NCBI GenBank assembly: GCA_964384345.1
Contig: CAYLKD010000001.1
Coordinates: 124,001-188,000, forward strand
Direction of reading: 5' to 3'
Source of the DNA: JASLCR01 sp964384345
GTDB lineage: Bacteria > Patescibacteriota > Saccharimonadia > Saccharimonadales > Saccharimonadaceae
Length of the DNA stretch: 64,000 bases
Under the pieces are notes generated by a model that was not told the origin of the DNA, searched no databases, and worked only from the letters and a program-made list of their open reading frames with translations. The translations under genes were made by a program, and so were the position numbers. Of this stretch, positions 27,417 through 36,011 are shown one piece after another (position 1 is the first letter of the stretch; each line of letters starts with the position of its first letter).

Positions 27417-29015
27417 TTAGCCCGTTGCGGAGCGTAACAACCCAACGAATAGTGGATGCGCAGCGAACGGTCGACTTCTAAATTCTGGATGAGCCTGTGT
27501 CGCGACAAAATACGGATGGTTCGGAGCTTCGACAAATTCAACGAGCTTTCCATCTGGTGAGGTGCCAGAAATAATAAGGCCGCCCGCTTTGATCTCGTGA
27601 ACAAATTTCTGATTCACCTCATAACGATGTCGGTGTCGCTCAACTATCGATTGCTTCCCATAGGTTTTTTCGGCCACTGATCCCGCGGTAAGGGTAGCGG
27701 GATAATCACCAAGCCGCAGTGTTCCTCCAGTCGATTCCTTCCCTTTTTGGTCAGCCATTATATAGACTACATCCTCAGCCGTTGTAAGAGAAAACTCACT
27801 GCTATTTGCATGCTTCAAGCCGCCACGCCTGGCTGCTGCTATAACGGCAACTTGCAAACCAAGACACAACCCCAAGTAAGGTTTTTTGTGTTCAAGTGCA
27901 TAATTTGCTGCAGCGATTTTGCCTTCGACGCCTCGAACACCAAACCCACCAGGTACGATGATTGCATCGACTGCATCAAGCTGCGCGTGGGTGATTTTTT
28001 CGGCATTGATCCATTTCATCTCTACATCAACTCCTTCGCTCCACCCTGCAGCTTTGATGGCTTCAGTTACTGATATATACGTGTCTTCGTTGTCCATGTA
28101 CTTTGCAACGATGCCTACACTGATGCAACGAGATTTTTTAGATAATTGTCTCTCTACTAGATCATGCCACTTCGAAAGGTCAGGTTTTGTAAGCACGCCA
28201 GTAAATGCATCGAGATGTGCCAGCAGTGCACTTTTGGTGATAATTTCGGGTATACGAAATACACTATCGAAATTTGGCATCATCAAAACAGCGTCTTCAC
28301 TGACGCCACCAAAAAGCGCGATTTTACTCGCTATCGAAGCAGGTGCTGGATCATCGGTGCGCACAATCACCGCATCCGGGACAATCCCAAAGCCTCGTAA
28401 ATCATTAAGTGCGTTTTGTGCTGGTTTACTTTTAAATTCTTTACTTGTCCCAATAAATGGCACGTAGACGACATGCACATACATACAATTTTGGCGGCCA
28501 ACCTTCATGGCAAACTCACGGATAGCTTCGACGAAGCTGAGCCCCTCGTAGTCACCAACCGTTCCGCCGATTTCAACAATATGTACATCGTGCCCATCTC
28601 CAGCGGTCAAAATTGCTTTTTGGATGGCACGTGTCAGATGTGGTACTAGCTGTATGGTTTGCCCACCGTACTTGCCAGCACGTTCATCAGCGATCAGTTG
28701 TGATAATAACTTCCCTGCAAGTGTGGCATTTTTTTGTTCGAGTTCGATATCTAAAAATCGCTCATAATGCCCGAGATCAAGATCGGTTTCAGCTCCATCA
28801 CGCGTTACATAACATTCGCCATGTTCCTTTGGGTTTAAAAGACCCGCATCAACATTGAGATACGGATCACATTTTTGGATGGAGACATCCATGCCTTTTG
28901 CCTGTAAGACTGCACCGATGCTCGCTGCTGTAATGCCTTTACCTACCCCTGAGAGCACACCGCCAGTAACAAAGATATATTTCTGAGATTTGCCATGATT
29001 TTTCGTATCTACCAT
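27417..29015 (-). CDS. pyrG: CTP synthase
   Basis: A 532-residue enzyme. The N-terminal amidoligase domain starts KYIFVTGGVLSGVGKGITAA (P-loop) and has the SVQKCDPYLNVDAG- and HGECYVTRDGAETDLDLGHYE-type motifs. The C-terminal glutamine amidotransferase domain has GGFGVRG, the nucleophile in YLGLCLGLQVA, and the HPEFRSRP His-Glu pair. It converts UTP to CTP with glutamine. It is monocistronic by position. Confidence 0.97.
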   Translation of the reverse strand: MVDTKNHGKSQKYIFVTGGVLSGVGKGITAASIGAVLQAKGMDVSIQKCDPYLNVDAGLLNPKEHGECYVTRDGAETDLDLGHYERFLDIELEQKNATLAGKLLSQLIADERAGKYGGQTIQLVPHLTRAIQKAILTAGDGHDVHIVEIGGTVGDYEGLSFVEAIREFAMKVGRQNCMYVHVVYVPFIGTSKEFKSKPAQNALNDLRGFGIVPDAVIVRTDDPAPASIASKIALFGGVSEDAVLMMPNFDSVFRIPEIITKSALLAHLDAFTGVLTKPDLSKWHDLVERQLSKKSRCISVGIVAKYMDNEDTYISVTEAIKAAGWSEGVDVEMKWINAEKITHAQLDAVDAIIVPGGFGVRGVEGKIAAANYALEHKKPYLGLCLGLQVAVIAAARRGGLKHANSSEFSLTTAEDVVYIMADQKGKESTGGTLRLGDYPATLTAGSVAEKTYGKQSIVERHRHRYEVNQKFVHEIKAGGLIISGTSPDGKLVEFVEAPNHPYFVATQAHPEFRSRPFAAHPLFVGLLRSATG

Positions 29016-29152
29016 GGAATTTTATTATAGCATTTGCAAAAATAACTTTACTAGATATCGTGCGTTGTAGTATTAGGTTATTTCTATGTATATTACTTTC
29101 CGCGGATAGTTTATTCTTTCTTCACATCACACTCGTGGTATATGCTAATAAC

Positions 29153-29455
29153 ATGGATTCATCACTACTCGAACAATTCACCAACCCTACCAATCCCGTT
29201 GCCGGGCTCAACGATAAACTAAATACGGTTATTACGTTCGTGACTATTTTTTCTATAGTGATCACTCTCCTCTGCTTCGTCCTATGGATAGTTTCGTGGA
29301 TTCAGCGCCGTAAAGTGCAAAAAGCTATATTGCAGATGAGAGATGTACTCGTGGAAATGAATGAACGAGACAAAGAGCGAACGCGACCAGTCGCAACATT
29401 TTCACCTAGTACAACTAATTTATTCCATCCGATCAAAACCATTTATAGTCCGTAA
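29153..29455 (+). CDS. Small one-pass membrane protein
   Basis: A 100-residue protein from the ATG at 29153 (MDSSLLEQFTNP). The start at an upstream GTG (29060) would add an implausible second hydrophobic stretch. One transmembrane helix (about 27-50) is followed by a helical, basic segment (RRKVQKAILQMRDVLVEMNE) with coiled-coil character. A -10-like TATGCT lies 11 bases upstream, so the mRNA may be leaderless. No family recognised. Confidence 0.6.
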   Translation: MDSSLLEQFTNPTNPVAGLNDKLNTVITFVTIFSIVITLLCFVLWIVSWIQRRKVQKAILQMRDVLVEMNERDKERTRPVATFSPSTTNLFHPIKTIYSP

Positions 29456-29483
29456 ATCTGTACATAAAGTGATCATGTTGACA

Positions 29484-29512
29484 TTGACATTGTATCACTA
29501 TAGTTGTATACT
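29484..29512 (+). promoter_or_regulatory. Promoter giving a leaderless mRNA
   Basis: TTGACA (29484-29489), 17-base spacer, TATACT (29507-29512); a second TTGACA overlaps just upstream. The predicted start is about 7 bases later, 1-3 bases from the ATG at 29521, which has no ribosome site. Confidence 0.7.
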
Positions 29513-29520
29513 ATTTAAGA

Positions 29521-30123
29521 ATGTCAAATCTCCCCCCCTACCCAGATAGAATATCTAACTATACTCCCCTAGAGCCCAGCTTTAATGATATTGTGGCCAT
29601 CTTTACTGAGGGTTCAAGTGATAACGACGTTGTACGCATCATAGCGTCTTGTGACCCTAAAGTATTAGCAGATGCAATGATACGTTTTCGCAATGATAAT
29701 GTTTCATTCATGAATGACTATCGTCATATGGAGACGAACGCGTCAAGACACCAGTCAGCGTCGAGAGGGCTTGAGGCCGCCCAGCCACAAAAAGAAGCTC
29801 ATGATGTGCTGATTCAACTGTGTGATCGAATCAAGGAAAAACAAAACAAACTTACTTTAGTCCCGCAAATACTCGGTACATTTGCCGCAGCAGCGGTATT
29901 TGGTATAGCTGGATATATAGGCATAAGCGAAGCGAGAACACATGTTGATCCTACTATTGCAGTAGCACATAATACAGATTTTTTGGAAAGTACACTAATG
30001 GCGGCAACGCTATTTTCTGCAGCTGGAGGGATTGGAACAGCAGCAGCTCTCAACTCAGCTCGAGTTAGTGGTACAATCGCTCGGCGACGCGCACAAAGTA
30101 ACTTATCACACAGCAAAACATAG
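29521..30123 (+). CDS. Two-helix membrane protein, hypothetical
   Basis: A 200-residue protein: a soluble N-terminal part (about 1-112) with helices and possible coiled coil, a first transmembrane helix (about 115-138), a short loop, a second helix rich in Ala and Gly (about 158-180), and a basic tail. Both ends are predicted cytoplasmic. No family recognised. The mRNA is predicted leaderless from the promoter at 29484-29512. Confidence 0.65.
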   Translation: MSNLPPYPDRISNYTPLEPSFNDIVAIFTEGSSDNDVVRIIASCDPKVLADAMIRFRNDNVSFMNDYRHMETNASRHQSASRGLEAAQPQKEAHDVLIQLCDRIKEKQNKLTLVPQILGTFAAAAVFGIAGYIGISEARTHVDPTIAVAHNTDFLESTLMAATLFSAAGGIGTAAALNSARVSGTIARRRAQSNLSHSKT

Positions 30124-30201
30124 CACGCTGACCAAATTCGTTAAAGTTTTACATCTGCAATTTCACTTAGCTCTATGATTAATAAAGTTGAGTGGAATTG
30201 T

Positions 30202-30230
30202 GCCGAGTCGTTTTATTATTGGGACTCGGC
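30202..30230. terminator. Hairpin without U-tract
   Basis: GCCGAGTC (30202-30209) and GACTCGGC (30223-30230) can pair around a 13-base AT loop. It lies between the convergent gene at 29521-30123 and the interrupted glycosyltransferase. It could stop either, but there is no T-run on either side. Confidence 0.4.
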
Positions 30231-30289
30231 GTACCAATCTCATTTGAAGCATGAGTACTGAGTGTCTTCGGTGTTGACCGAAAACTTTC

Positions 30290-31495
30290 CTAATCGGTCA
30301 CTTCACCTTGGAAGTTTCGTCCGCGCGTACCCCACCCTGTGCGCCTAATGGTGAGGATAGCCCATAACCTCACCGGAATCAGCAGGCCTACATGAAAGAA
30401 ACCGTATGCAGCGAAGTAGATGAACCCCTTGTCACGCGTACGATACAACCCGTACGCAGACCTGAGAAGCCCGATCAATGCAACGACAAGCGCGTAACGG
30501 AGACCAGCCTCGAAGTCCCCGTCTACCAGCCTTACCACTGTTGCTGTTATCGTTACCATCAGCATCAGCGGCAGTACTGCTTGTAGCAACAAGTCGATTG
30601 ACAGGTAGGCGTTACGGCGGAACATGAACTTACTCGTCCACAATAGCTCACGGTAGAAACTCTTACTCCACCGCAGCTGTTGCTTCAAGTAGCTCTTGAT
30701 CGTCGTTGGAACGAACGTATCGGCAACAGCAAAGCTGTTGTATCTCACATCATAGCCCGCTGCCAGGACGAGGTTTGTGAGGTGTCGATCGTCTCCGAAG
30801 GTACACGGCTTGCCGAGAAATCGTTGGCTGACGAAATCATCCTCAACACGGCGAATTACTTCAGCCTTATACATCGAGAACGGACCAGAACAGCAGCTCA
30901 CGACACCAAATAGGCTTTGGGGAGCTCGCTCTTGGTTGAAAGCCATCCAATAGCGGAGTCCGATGAGTCGAGTCAGCAGATTGTGGTGATTGTTTTCGAC
31001 GGACACTTCACCGGTTACGGCACCGATTCGCTCGTCAGTGCCAAATGTGCCCAGAAGAGTTCGAACCGCAGATGTATCCCAAATGATTGTGTCTGAATCG
31101 ACACCGAGGATATAGTCACCATCCGCTGCATCGAAGCCAACCTTCATCGCACCGCGCTAACCGATGTTGGTCGGAAGCTCGATGACGCGGAGACGATCAC
31201 ACGCTAGACCCGCAAGCATACTCCGATGAGATGCCGCGTTCGGTGAACCATCTTCAACAACGATGACCTCGAGATCAACCCCCTCTTGATTGAGCAATGA
31301 CCGGACGCAGTCCCCAAAGATCTGGGGATCTTCGTCGTACACGGGCACAATTGCAGAGACCTTACCGTCGGGTTCAGATGTCGCCTGCGAATAGTGTTTC
31401 ACCTGCCTTCTGAATTCGATGTGGCCTAGTACGATCTGTACTAGGATGTGCCCAATCGCTAAGATTGCGTACAGCCTCGTAAGCATGTCTAGCAC
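30290..31495 (-). pseudogene. Hyaluronan-synthase-like glycosyltransferase interrupted by TAG
   Basis: A class I GT2 glycosyltransferase of the HasA/NodC type, about 401 residues if read through. The N-terminal part (31495-31160) holds a membrane helix and the SAIVPVYDEDP and VIVVEDGS nucleotide-binding motifs, ending PTNIG. An in-frame TAG (31159-31157) replaces what should be a sense codon. The same frame continues RGAMKVGFDAADGDYILGVD with VDSDTI (the DxD), SGPFSMY, the GDDRHLTNL motif, the QQLRWSKSFYREL motif (QxxRW) and four C-terminal transmembrane helices. One codon separates a full-length enzyme from a broken one. Composition is clearly GC-richer than the neighbours, and the start is GTG with an AAGGA site. 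It could be a pseudogene, a recent mutation or a sequencing error. Confidence 0.85.
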
Positions 31496-31532
31496 GGTGA
31501 TCCTTACCTCTAGTTGCGAACAGGACTATAGA

Positions 31533-31561
31533 ATTATATTGTATATTTAATTTATCATCAA
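31533..31561 (-). promoter_or_regulatory. Promoter of glycosyltransferase cassette
   Basis: Reading leftward: TTGATG (31556-31561), 17-base spacer, TATAAT (31533-31538). The GTG start at 31495 lies about 37 bases beyond the -10. Confidence 0.7.
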
Positions 31562-31581
31562 CTGGTAAGGTGTAGTATTCT

Positions 31582-31866
31582 CTATACGAGAACACCTATT
31601 TTGGGCATTTTCCACAGATATAAAGCGTACCGGTGTACACAGTTTAGAAGTCGGGATCGACTCCATTTTAAGACACTTCCTGCTTTCGGTACGAGCATTG
31701 CGAAGCCGGAGCTGGAGCTGTCGTGCAGCATGCCAAGCTTACTAAGGGCATCGATGGCCGGTTGAAGTCACCTGATGATCTTCCGCGGGTCGACCAGAGT
31801 CTGGTCCTCGCAGCAGTAGTTCACGTTGGCTTCCACGAACGGTCTGACGTCTAGCGTCTGGATCAC
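31582..31866 (-). pseudogene. GC-rich orphan gene interrupted by in-frame TGA
   Basis: Reading leftward from a GTG at 31866 with a good AGGAG ribosome site, 32 codons give VIQTLDVRPFVEANVNYCCE and on to DPRKIIR. A TGA at 31770-31768 follows, and the same frame continues LQPAIDALSKLGMLHDSSSS and FAMLVPKAGSV for about 61 codons to the TAG at 31584-31582. The downstream part has coherent composition up to about VPK, then becomes AT-rich. A Trp-to-stop change (TGG to TGA) is a simple explanation. The protein family is unknown. Confidence 0.55.
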
Positions 31867-31923
31867 TAAGATCTCCTAATGTACTCTGTGCCGTGATTTA
31901 TTATTCACGACGATGACTGTATT

Positions 31924-31951
31924 ATTATATCATTTATTTATTACTACGCAA
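31924..31951 (-). promoter_or_regulatory. Promoter of interrupted orphan cassette
   Basis: Reading leftward: TTGCGT (31946-31951), 16-base spacer, TATAAT (31924-31929). It is back to back with the promoter at 31982-32010 for the opposite strand. Confidence 0.6.
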
Positions 31952-31981
31952 GAAATCTGTATATATATCAGACTGAGTCAT

Positions 31982-32010
31982 TTGCAATAAAATACAAGAT
32001 TTTGTACAAT
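31982..32010 (+). promoter_or_regulatory. Promoter of GC-rich orphan cassette
   Basis: TTGCAA (31982-31987), 17-base spacer, TACAAT (32005-32010). The predicted leader to the ATG at 32062 is about 45 bases. Confidence 0.7.
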
Positions 32011-32061
32011 CTTCGACATGTTGGCTTCATCCGCGAAGCTGACCGAGTGGAAGGTACCACC

Positions 32062-32463
32062 ATGACAACCACCACCCAGGTGCAGGCACCGCCCGCACCT
32101 ACCGACGAGGCATCGTCGACGTACGACATCGCCGTCCGCAAGATCATCGCCGAGATCGGCTGCAGCAAGAAGGACGCCGAGAAGGCGGTCGCCTTCATCG
32201 AGGACATGGTCTCCAAGGCACGTGCCGCTGCCCGCTGCGGCGACATGTTCGGCACCCACCACCTCACTTACGAGGAGATGGGGCACGTCGGGTACTCCAT
32301 CATGGACTCGATCATGCCACACGGCAGCCCGGCAAACCCCGGCTCCGCGCACGCGGCCATCGAGCATCACGTGCTGGCGAACGGTGAGTTCGCCCTCATC
32401 CACGACAACCCGACGGGATTGAGAGAAGACTGCGTGGTCATGTTGCACGTCCGCTCCGTCTGA
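32062..32463 (+). CDS. GC-rich orphan protein of 133 residues
   Basis: A 133-residue protein from the ATG at 32062 (MTTTTQVQAPPAPTDEASST), with a GGAAGG-type ribosome site about 10 bases upstream. The body has an alpha-helical AVRKIIAEIGCSKKDAEKAV region, two His-rich segments (FGTHHLTYEEMGHVGYS, AAIEHHVLANGEF) and a final beta strand. Third positions are nearly all G or C, as in high-GC Actinobacteria, and quite unlike the neighbours at 29-30 kb and 32.6 kb. No family recognised. It has its own promoter and a GC hairpin after the stop. Confidence 0.75.
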   Translation: MTTTTQVQAPPAPTDEASSTYDIAVRKIIAEIGCSKKDAEKAVAFIEDMVSKARAAARCGDMFGTHHLTYEEMGHVGYSIMDSIMPHGSPANPGSAHAAIEHHVLANGEFALIHDNPTGLREDCVVMLHVRSV

Positions 32464-32484
32464 CGACAACACCTCGCCGGCAAG

Positions 32485-32518
32485 CGCGGTGGCTCTGGGA
32501 TACCCTAGAGCCACCGCG
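32485..32518 (+). terminator. Strong GC-rich hairpin, no U-tract
   Basis: A 12-bp perfect stem (CGCGGTGGCTCT with AGAGCCACCGCG) around a 10-base loop begins 21 bases after the stop of the orphan gene. It is followed by TTACC, not a T-run. The type is common in high-GC bacteria. Confidence 0.7.
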
Positions 32519-32593
32519 TTACCTCCATACTTATATTAAATATTCTTATTAATACACCTTTTTTATTTGATGAATAAACTACGTTGTTGGCAT

Positions 32594-33073
32594 CTATTTT
32601 TTAATTTTTTCGACGTATGAAGCTGTGCTTGGTTCATCAATAATTACATTTTCAGTTTGTACAGGTACATCACGATACCTCGGCGCACCCAACTGAGCAA
32701 CTCCACCGTGGTGAGAGCATGCCCCTCTTCCCGTAGCACATGATGGTGAATAACTTCCGTCAGAACATAGCGTACAATAATCTGAAATTTCTTGTTTCAT
32801 TACAGATGTTGTTTCAATATGGTTTTTCTCAGCTGTTGCTGGGTGCGATATATATGTGCTGTATTCGACACCATCAATAGTACAATTTGATTTTACATTT
32901 GTACCATCACATACATCATTTATTTTCAGTTTCTGGGAGGCTATAGAATTGAACGACGAGCTTTTATGCTGAGCAGGATCGAGATTTTTTACTGGCTGAA
33001 CCGTTGAGCTGTTAATATTACCATACACTACAGCTGCTGCTGATACTAAAACTAAAGCGAATATTTTCTTCAT
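32594..33073 (-). CDS. Secreted DUF3761-like protein
   Basis: A 159-residue protein with a signal peptide (about 1-20). The C-terminal half carries CTLCSDGSYSPSCATGRG followed by ACSHHGGVAQLG, which matches the DUF3761 pattern (a CxDGxxS start and a CSHHGGV end). Six Cys in the mature part could form disulfides. The family role is unknown to me. Composition here is AT-rich, so this gene does not belong to the GC-rich cassettes beside it. Confidence 0.7.
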   Translation of the reverse strand: MKKIFALVLVSAAAVVYGNINSSTVQPVKNLDPAQHKSSSFNSIASQKLKINDVCDGTNVKSNCTIDGVEYSTYISHPATAEKNHIETTSVMKQEISDYCTLCSDGSYSPSCATGRGACSHHGGVAQLGAPRYRDVPVQTENVIIDEPSTASYVEKIKK

Positions 33074-33238
33074 ATTAGTTGAAGTATACTCTGGTATATT
33101 TTACTCACAAGCTCTGAATGTATCCATGGACGGAAAATAATGGCTTAAGAACATGTGTGTCACATAAAGCTACATATTTTTAGTAATACTAATAGTCCTA
33201 CTAGTTGTTCTTATGGAGCAATATGATTATAATCCTGA

Positions 33239-34120
33239 TCACACGAAACTTGCTTCTATGCCTCTGGGTTCGATAGTTGGAAATAATTCTTTTGCTCGAT
33301 CGTTTGTCACGATCATCGGATTTGCCAATGACTCGACCATTGTCCGACCAACTTTTGCATGCGGGCCCGGTGTAAATCGATCGAGCCACCACGATGCGAT
33401 AAAGACTGGTACAAATGGTACGTGGATGCGCAAACCTCGCTTGCCTTTCCAACGAGAATAGCGATAGAGTAACATTTCGTATGACAGGTGTTCTGGACCG
33501 CCGATTTCGATAATTTCGTTATGAGTTGATGGAATTGCCAGCGCAGCGACGAGATACTCGACAGCATCCGCTAGGCCAATTGGCTGCGTCGCAGTTTTTG
33601 CCCAGGTCGGCAGAAGCATGATCGGCAAACGGTGAACCAAGTTGGTGATAATGTCGTACGACGCACTGCCATGACCGATCACCATTGATGCACGAAACTC
33701 GACAATCTGCGCTTGGGATTGTTGCAATAAGACCCCCGTATGATGCCGGCTCGCTAGGTGCTTTGAGAGAGTGTATTTGTCATTTCCTAGGCCACCGAGA
33801 TAAATAATTTTACTGATCTGTGTATCTCTTGCAGCTGCGACCAATGAATTTGCCGCTTTCGTTTCCGCTTCGGCAAAATCATACAAATGCTGCCCCATCA
33901 TGTGCACCAAATAGTAGACAACGTCGATACCACGAAGAGCTTCATGTATAGACGACGTATCAAAGATATCGACATTTTTGCTGGTGACACGCGTACTATT
34001 GTAGTCAGCCGCATCAGCGTGCGGCGATAACGAAACGATCGTATGCTGCCCTTCTGCAACCAGTCGTGCGATCAGTGCTTTGCCAATGTACCCACTTCCT
34101 CCGATAACTGCTATGTTCAC
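33239..34120 (-). CDS. NAD(P)-dependent epimerase/NmrA-like SDR protein
   Basis: A 293-residue atypical short-chain dehydrogenase. The N-terminal Rossmann motif MNIAVIGGSGYIGKALIARL is of the GxxGxxG type. IDVVYYLVHMMG and KIIYLGGLGNDK follow, and ADAVEYLVAAL and EIGGPEHLSYEML mark the C-terminal half. The canonical YxxxK is not obvious, so it may bind NAD(P) without classic SDR chemistry. It overlaps the MntH gene by 4 bases and follows it in a leftward unit. Confidence 0.75.
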   Translation of the reverse strand: MNIAVIGGSGYIGKALIARLVAEGQHTIVSLSPHADAADYNSTRVTSKNVDIFDTSSIHEALRGIDVVYYLVHMMGQHLYDFAEAETKAANSLVAAARDTQISKIIYLGGLGNDKYTLSKHLASRHHTGVLLQQSQAQIVEFRASMVIGHGSASYDIITNLVHRLPIMLLPTWAKTATQPIGLADAVEYLVAALAIPSTHNEIIEIGGPEHLSYEMLLYRYSRWKGKRGLRIHVPFVPVFIASWWLDRFTPGPHAKVGRTMVESLANPMIVTNDRAKELFPTIEPRGIEASFV

Positions 34121-35337
34121 GACAAACCTCCATGAATTGTCATAAGTATTAATACTCCATTCAGTACAACAATGCTGGCCGTCACGAGCGTCAATAGTGC
34201 GATGATTAACGGTGTATTGCGCTGCGAACCCATAATAGTTTTGCTTGATGTAACAAGTAGTAGTGGTATCAACGCAAACGGAATACCAAATGACAAAACT
34301 ACTTGAGAAATAATAAGTGCTTTTGTCGGATCAACGTGCAAGCCAACGATGATAATTGCTGGAATGATTGTGATAACACGCCGAGTAAACAGCGAAATAC
34401 GTTTTTTGAGTAATCCGTCCATAATCACTGCCCCGGCATGCGCACCCACTGTCGTTGAAGCAAACCCTGATACAAGTAAACTAAGCCCAAATAGCGTGCC
34501 AATGACCGGACTGAGCTGGCCGTTAAGCGACGCGAAAATTCCTGAGAGTGTATCCGTATTTGGCAGGCCCTGCAAGGTTGTCGCAGCAAGCAAGAGCATC
34601 GCGATATTGACGCTTCCCGCTACCAGCATCGCGAGGCCAACATCGAGCGCAGTAGTTTTGAGTAATCGGCGCAATTCAGTCCCTTTCTGGACGCTATGTC
34701 GATCGCGCGATAGAGCCGAGTGAAGATACACTACATGCGGCATCACTGTAGCGCCAAGCATCGCAGTAGCGAGCAGAAGCATATCTGTGCCTCTTATTTG
34801 CGGTACAAGACCTGCGAGAACTTGCCCACCATCGGGCGGCTGTATGAATAGTCCTGCAAAAAATCCGATCGGAATGATCAGCAGTAATCCGACAATGATT
34901 CGCTCAAATACTTTTTGACCACGCGCGCTATAGAGAGCCAGTAATGCTAATGACACAAGTCCAGTGATAAAGGCACCCGCAAGTAATGGCAGCCCGAAGA
35001 GCAAATTAAGTGCAATTGCCCCCCCGATGACTTCGGCAAGATCGGTAGCAATAGCGACAAGTTCTGCCTGCAGCCAGTAGGCTATGCGAGCTTTAGTGCC
35101 GAGACGTGTCGCAATGACCTCGGGCAAGCTTTTGCCAGTGACTAACCCTACTTTTGCGGAAAGGTACTGCACGAGGCTGGCCATGAGATTAGCAACAACC
35201 AATACCCAAAGCAGCATGTAGCCGTATTTAGCACCAGCCGAAAAATTGGCCGCAAAATTGCCTGGATCAACATACGCTACCGCAGCGACAAACGCTGGGC
35301 CGAGTAGAGTGACAATTCTACGGGCTTTTTGTACCAT
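34117..35337 (-). CDS. mntH: Nramp-family divalent metal transporter (MntH-like)
   Basis: A 406-residue membrane protein with about 11 helices. TM1 has the DPGN motif (VAYVDPGNFAANFSAG), and TM6 has the MPH motif (ATVMPHVVYLHSAL), both metal-binding in this family. It imports Mn(II), and often Fe(II), with protons. It overlaps the SDR gene by 4 bases and the CYTH gene by 1 base, so the three form one leftward unit. A metal supply for the RNR beta subunit nearby (metal cofactor) is a speculative link. Confidence 0.93.
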   Translation of the reverse strand: MVQKARRIVTLLGPAFVAAVAYVDPGNFAANFSAGAKYGYMLLWVLVVANLMASLVQYLSAKVGLVTGKSLPEVIATRLGTKARIAYWLQAELVAIATDLAEVIGGAIALNLLFGLPLLAGAFITGLVSLALLALYSARGQKVFERIIVGLLLIIPIGFFAGLFIQPPDGGQVLAGLVPQIRGTDMLLLATAMLGATVMPHVVYLHSALSRDRHSVQKGTELRRLLKTTALDVGLAMLVAGSVNIAMLLLAATTLQGLPNTDTLSGIFASLNGQLSPVIGTLFGLSLLVSGFASTTVGAHAGAVIMDGLLKKRISLFTRRVITIIPAIIIVGLHVDPTKALIISQVVLSFGIPFALIPLLLVTSSKTIMGSQRNTPLIIALLTLVTASIVVLNGVLILMTIHGGLS

Positions 35338-35936
35338 TATTTTGCCTTGAACTCCGCTGGAAGCTCCATATCAAACGTCAGTCTCTCTAGATCGATTGGC
35401 CCCTGAAAACCAGCGGCTATCTCGTACTGCAGTCGATACACATGCTCGACTCGGCCGTAAAACGCATCCTCCCACGACAACCCAAGCTGCACTGCTGCAC
35501 TTCGCACAATATCCTCTGTCGGAGCTTCTATCTCAATATACGGATCAAGCCACGGCCACACATCGATAACAACTTCCGCATCACCGAGTTTCCAGGTTTC
35601 GCGTTTGCTTTCCTGGTACGAAACCGGCGGCCAGCCTGCTTCTTTGAAAATTTCTACCGTATCATCAAAGCTGCTGACCACCACTTCGAGTTCCTTCGTA
35701 TTGTGCGCATCAGTTGCGATATCCATTGTCTTACGCCGTTTAAAGGTTAGCGTCGTTTTATTTCCTTCATCACGTATACGGATAAAACTATGCTCGGCCC
35801 GGTGGTGTGGCTGTTCTATCACGATGCGTCGCATCAGTCGCAGTGGCTGCTCACGTTGTGCGCCGGCATCCTGCAGCCTCTGGCGTATATCGTCAATATC
35901 AATTCGGCAAAATTTAACTTCTATTTCGGTCTTCAT
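35337..35936 (-). CDS. CYTH-domain protein (class IV adenylate cyclase/ThTPase-like)
   Basis: About 200 residues from the ATG at 35936 (MKTEIEVKF). This start puts the ExExK signature (EIEVKF) at the N-terminus, as in the family; a longer reading adds non-conserved residues. Further motifs are FIRIRDEGNKTTLTFKRRK and VVIDVWPWLDPYIEIEAPT, with the Asp/Glu/Lys/Arg tunnel residues. The family binds triphosphates; members are adenylate cyclases, thiamine triphosphatases or tripolyphosphatases. Operon with mntH. The substrate cannot be told. Confidence 0.85.
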   Translation of the reverse strand: MKTEIEVKFCRIDIDDIRQRLQDAGAQREQPLRLMRRIVIEQPHHRAEHSFIRIRDEGNKTTLTFKRRKTMDIATDAHNTKELEVVVSSFDDTVEIFKEAGWPPVSYQESKRETWKLGDAEVVIDVWPWLDPYIEIEAPTEDIVRSAAVQLGLSWEDAFYGRVEHVYRLQYEIAAGFQGPIDLERLTFDMELPAEFKAK

Positions 35937-36011
35937 AGTCTTTATTCTGTCTTGGGGGCAAAATGGTGCGACCATTGCCGCACCATTTTTGCTGAACACT
36001 ACATTTATATA

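Noticed and set aside
29060..29152. Longer N-terminus for the gene at 29153 from a GTG at 29060
   Set aside because: It adds a second hydrophobic stretch and the -10-like TATGCT lies between the two starts; the ATG at 29153 fits better.
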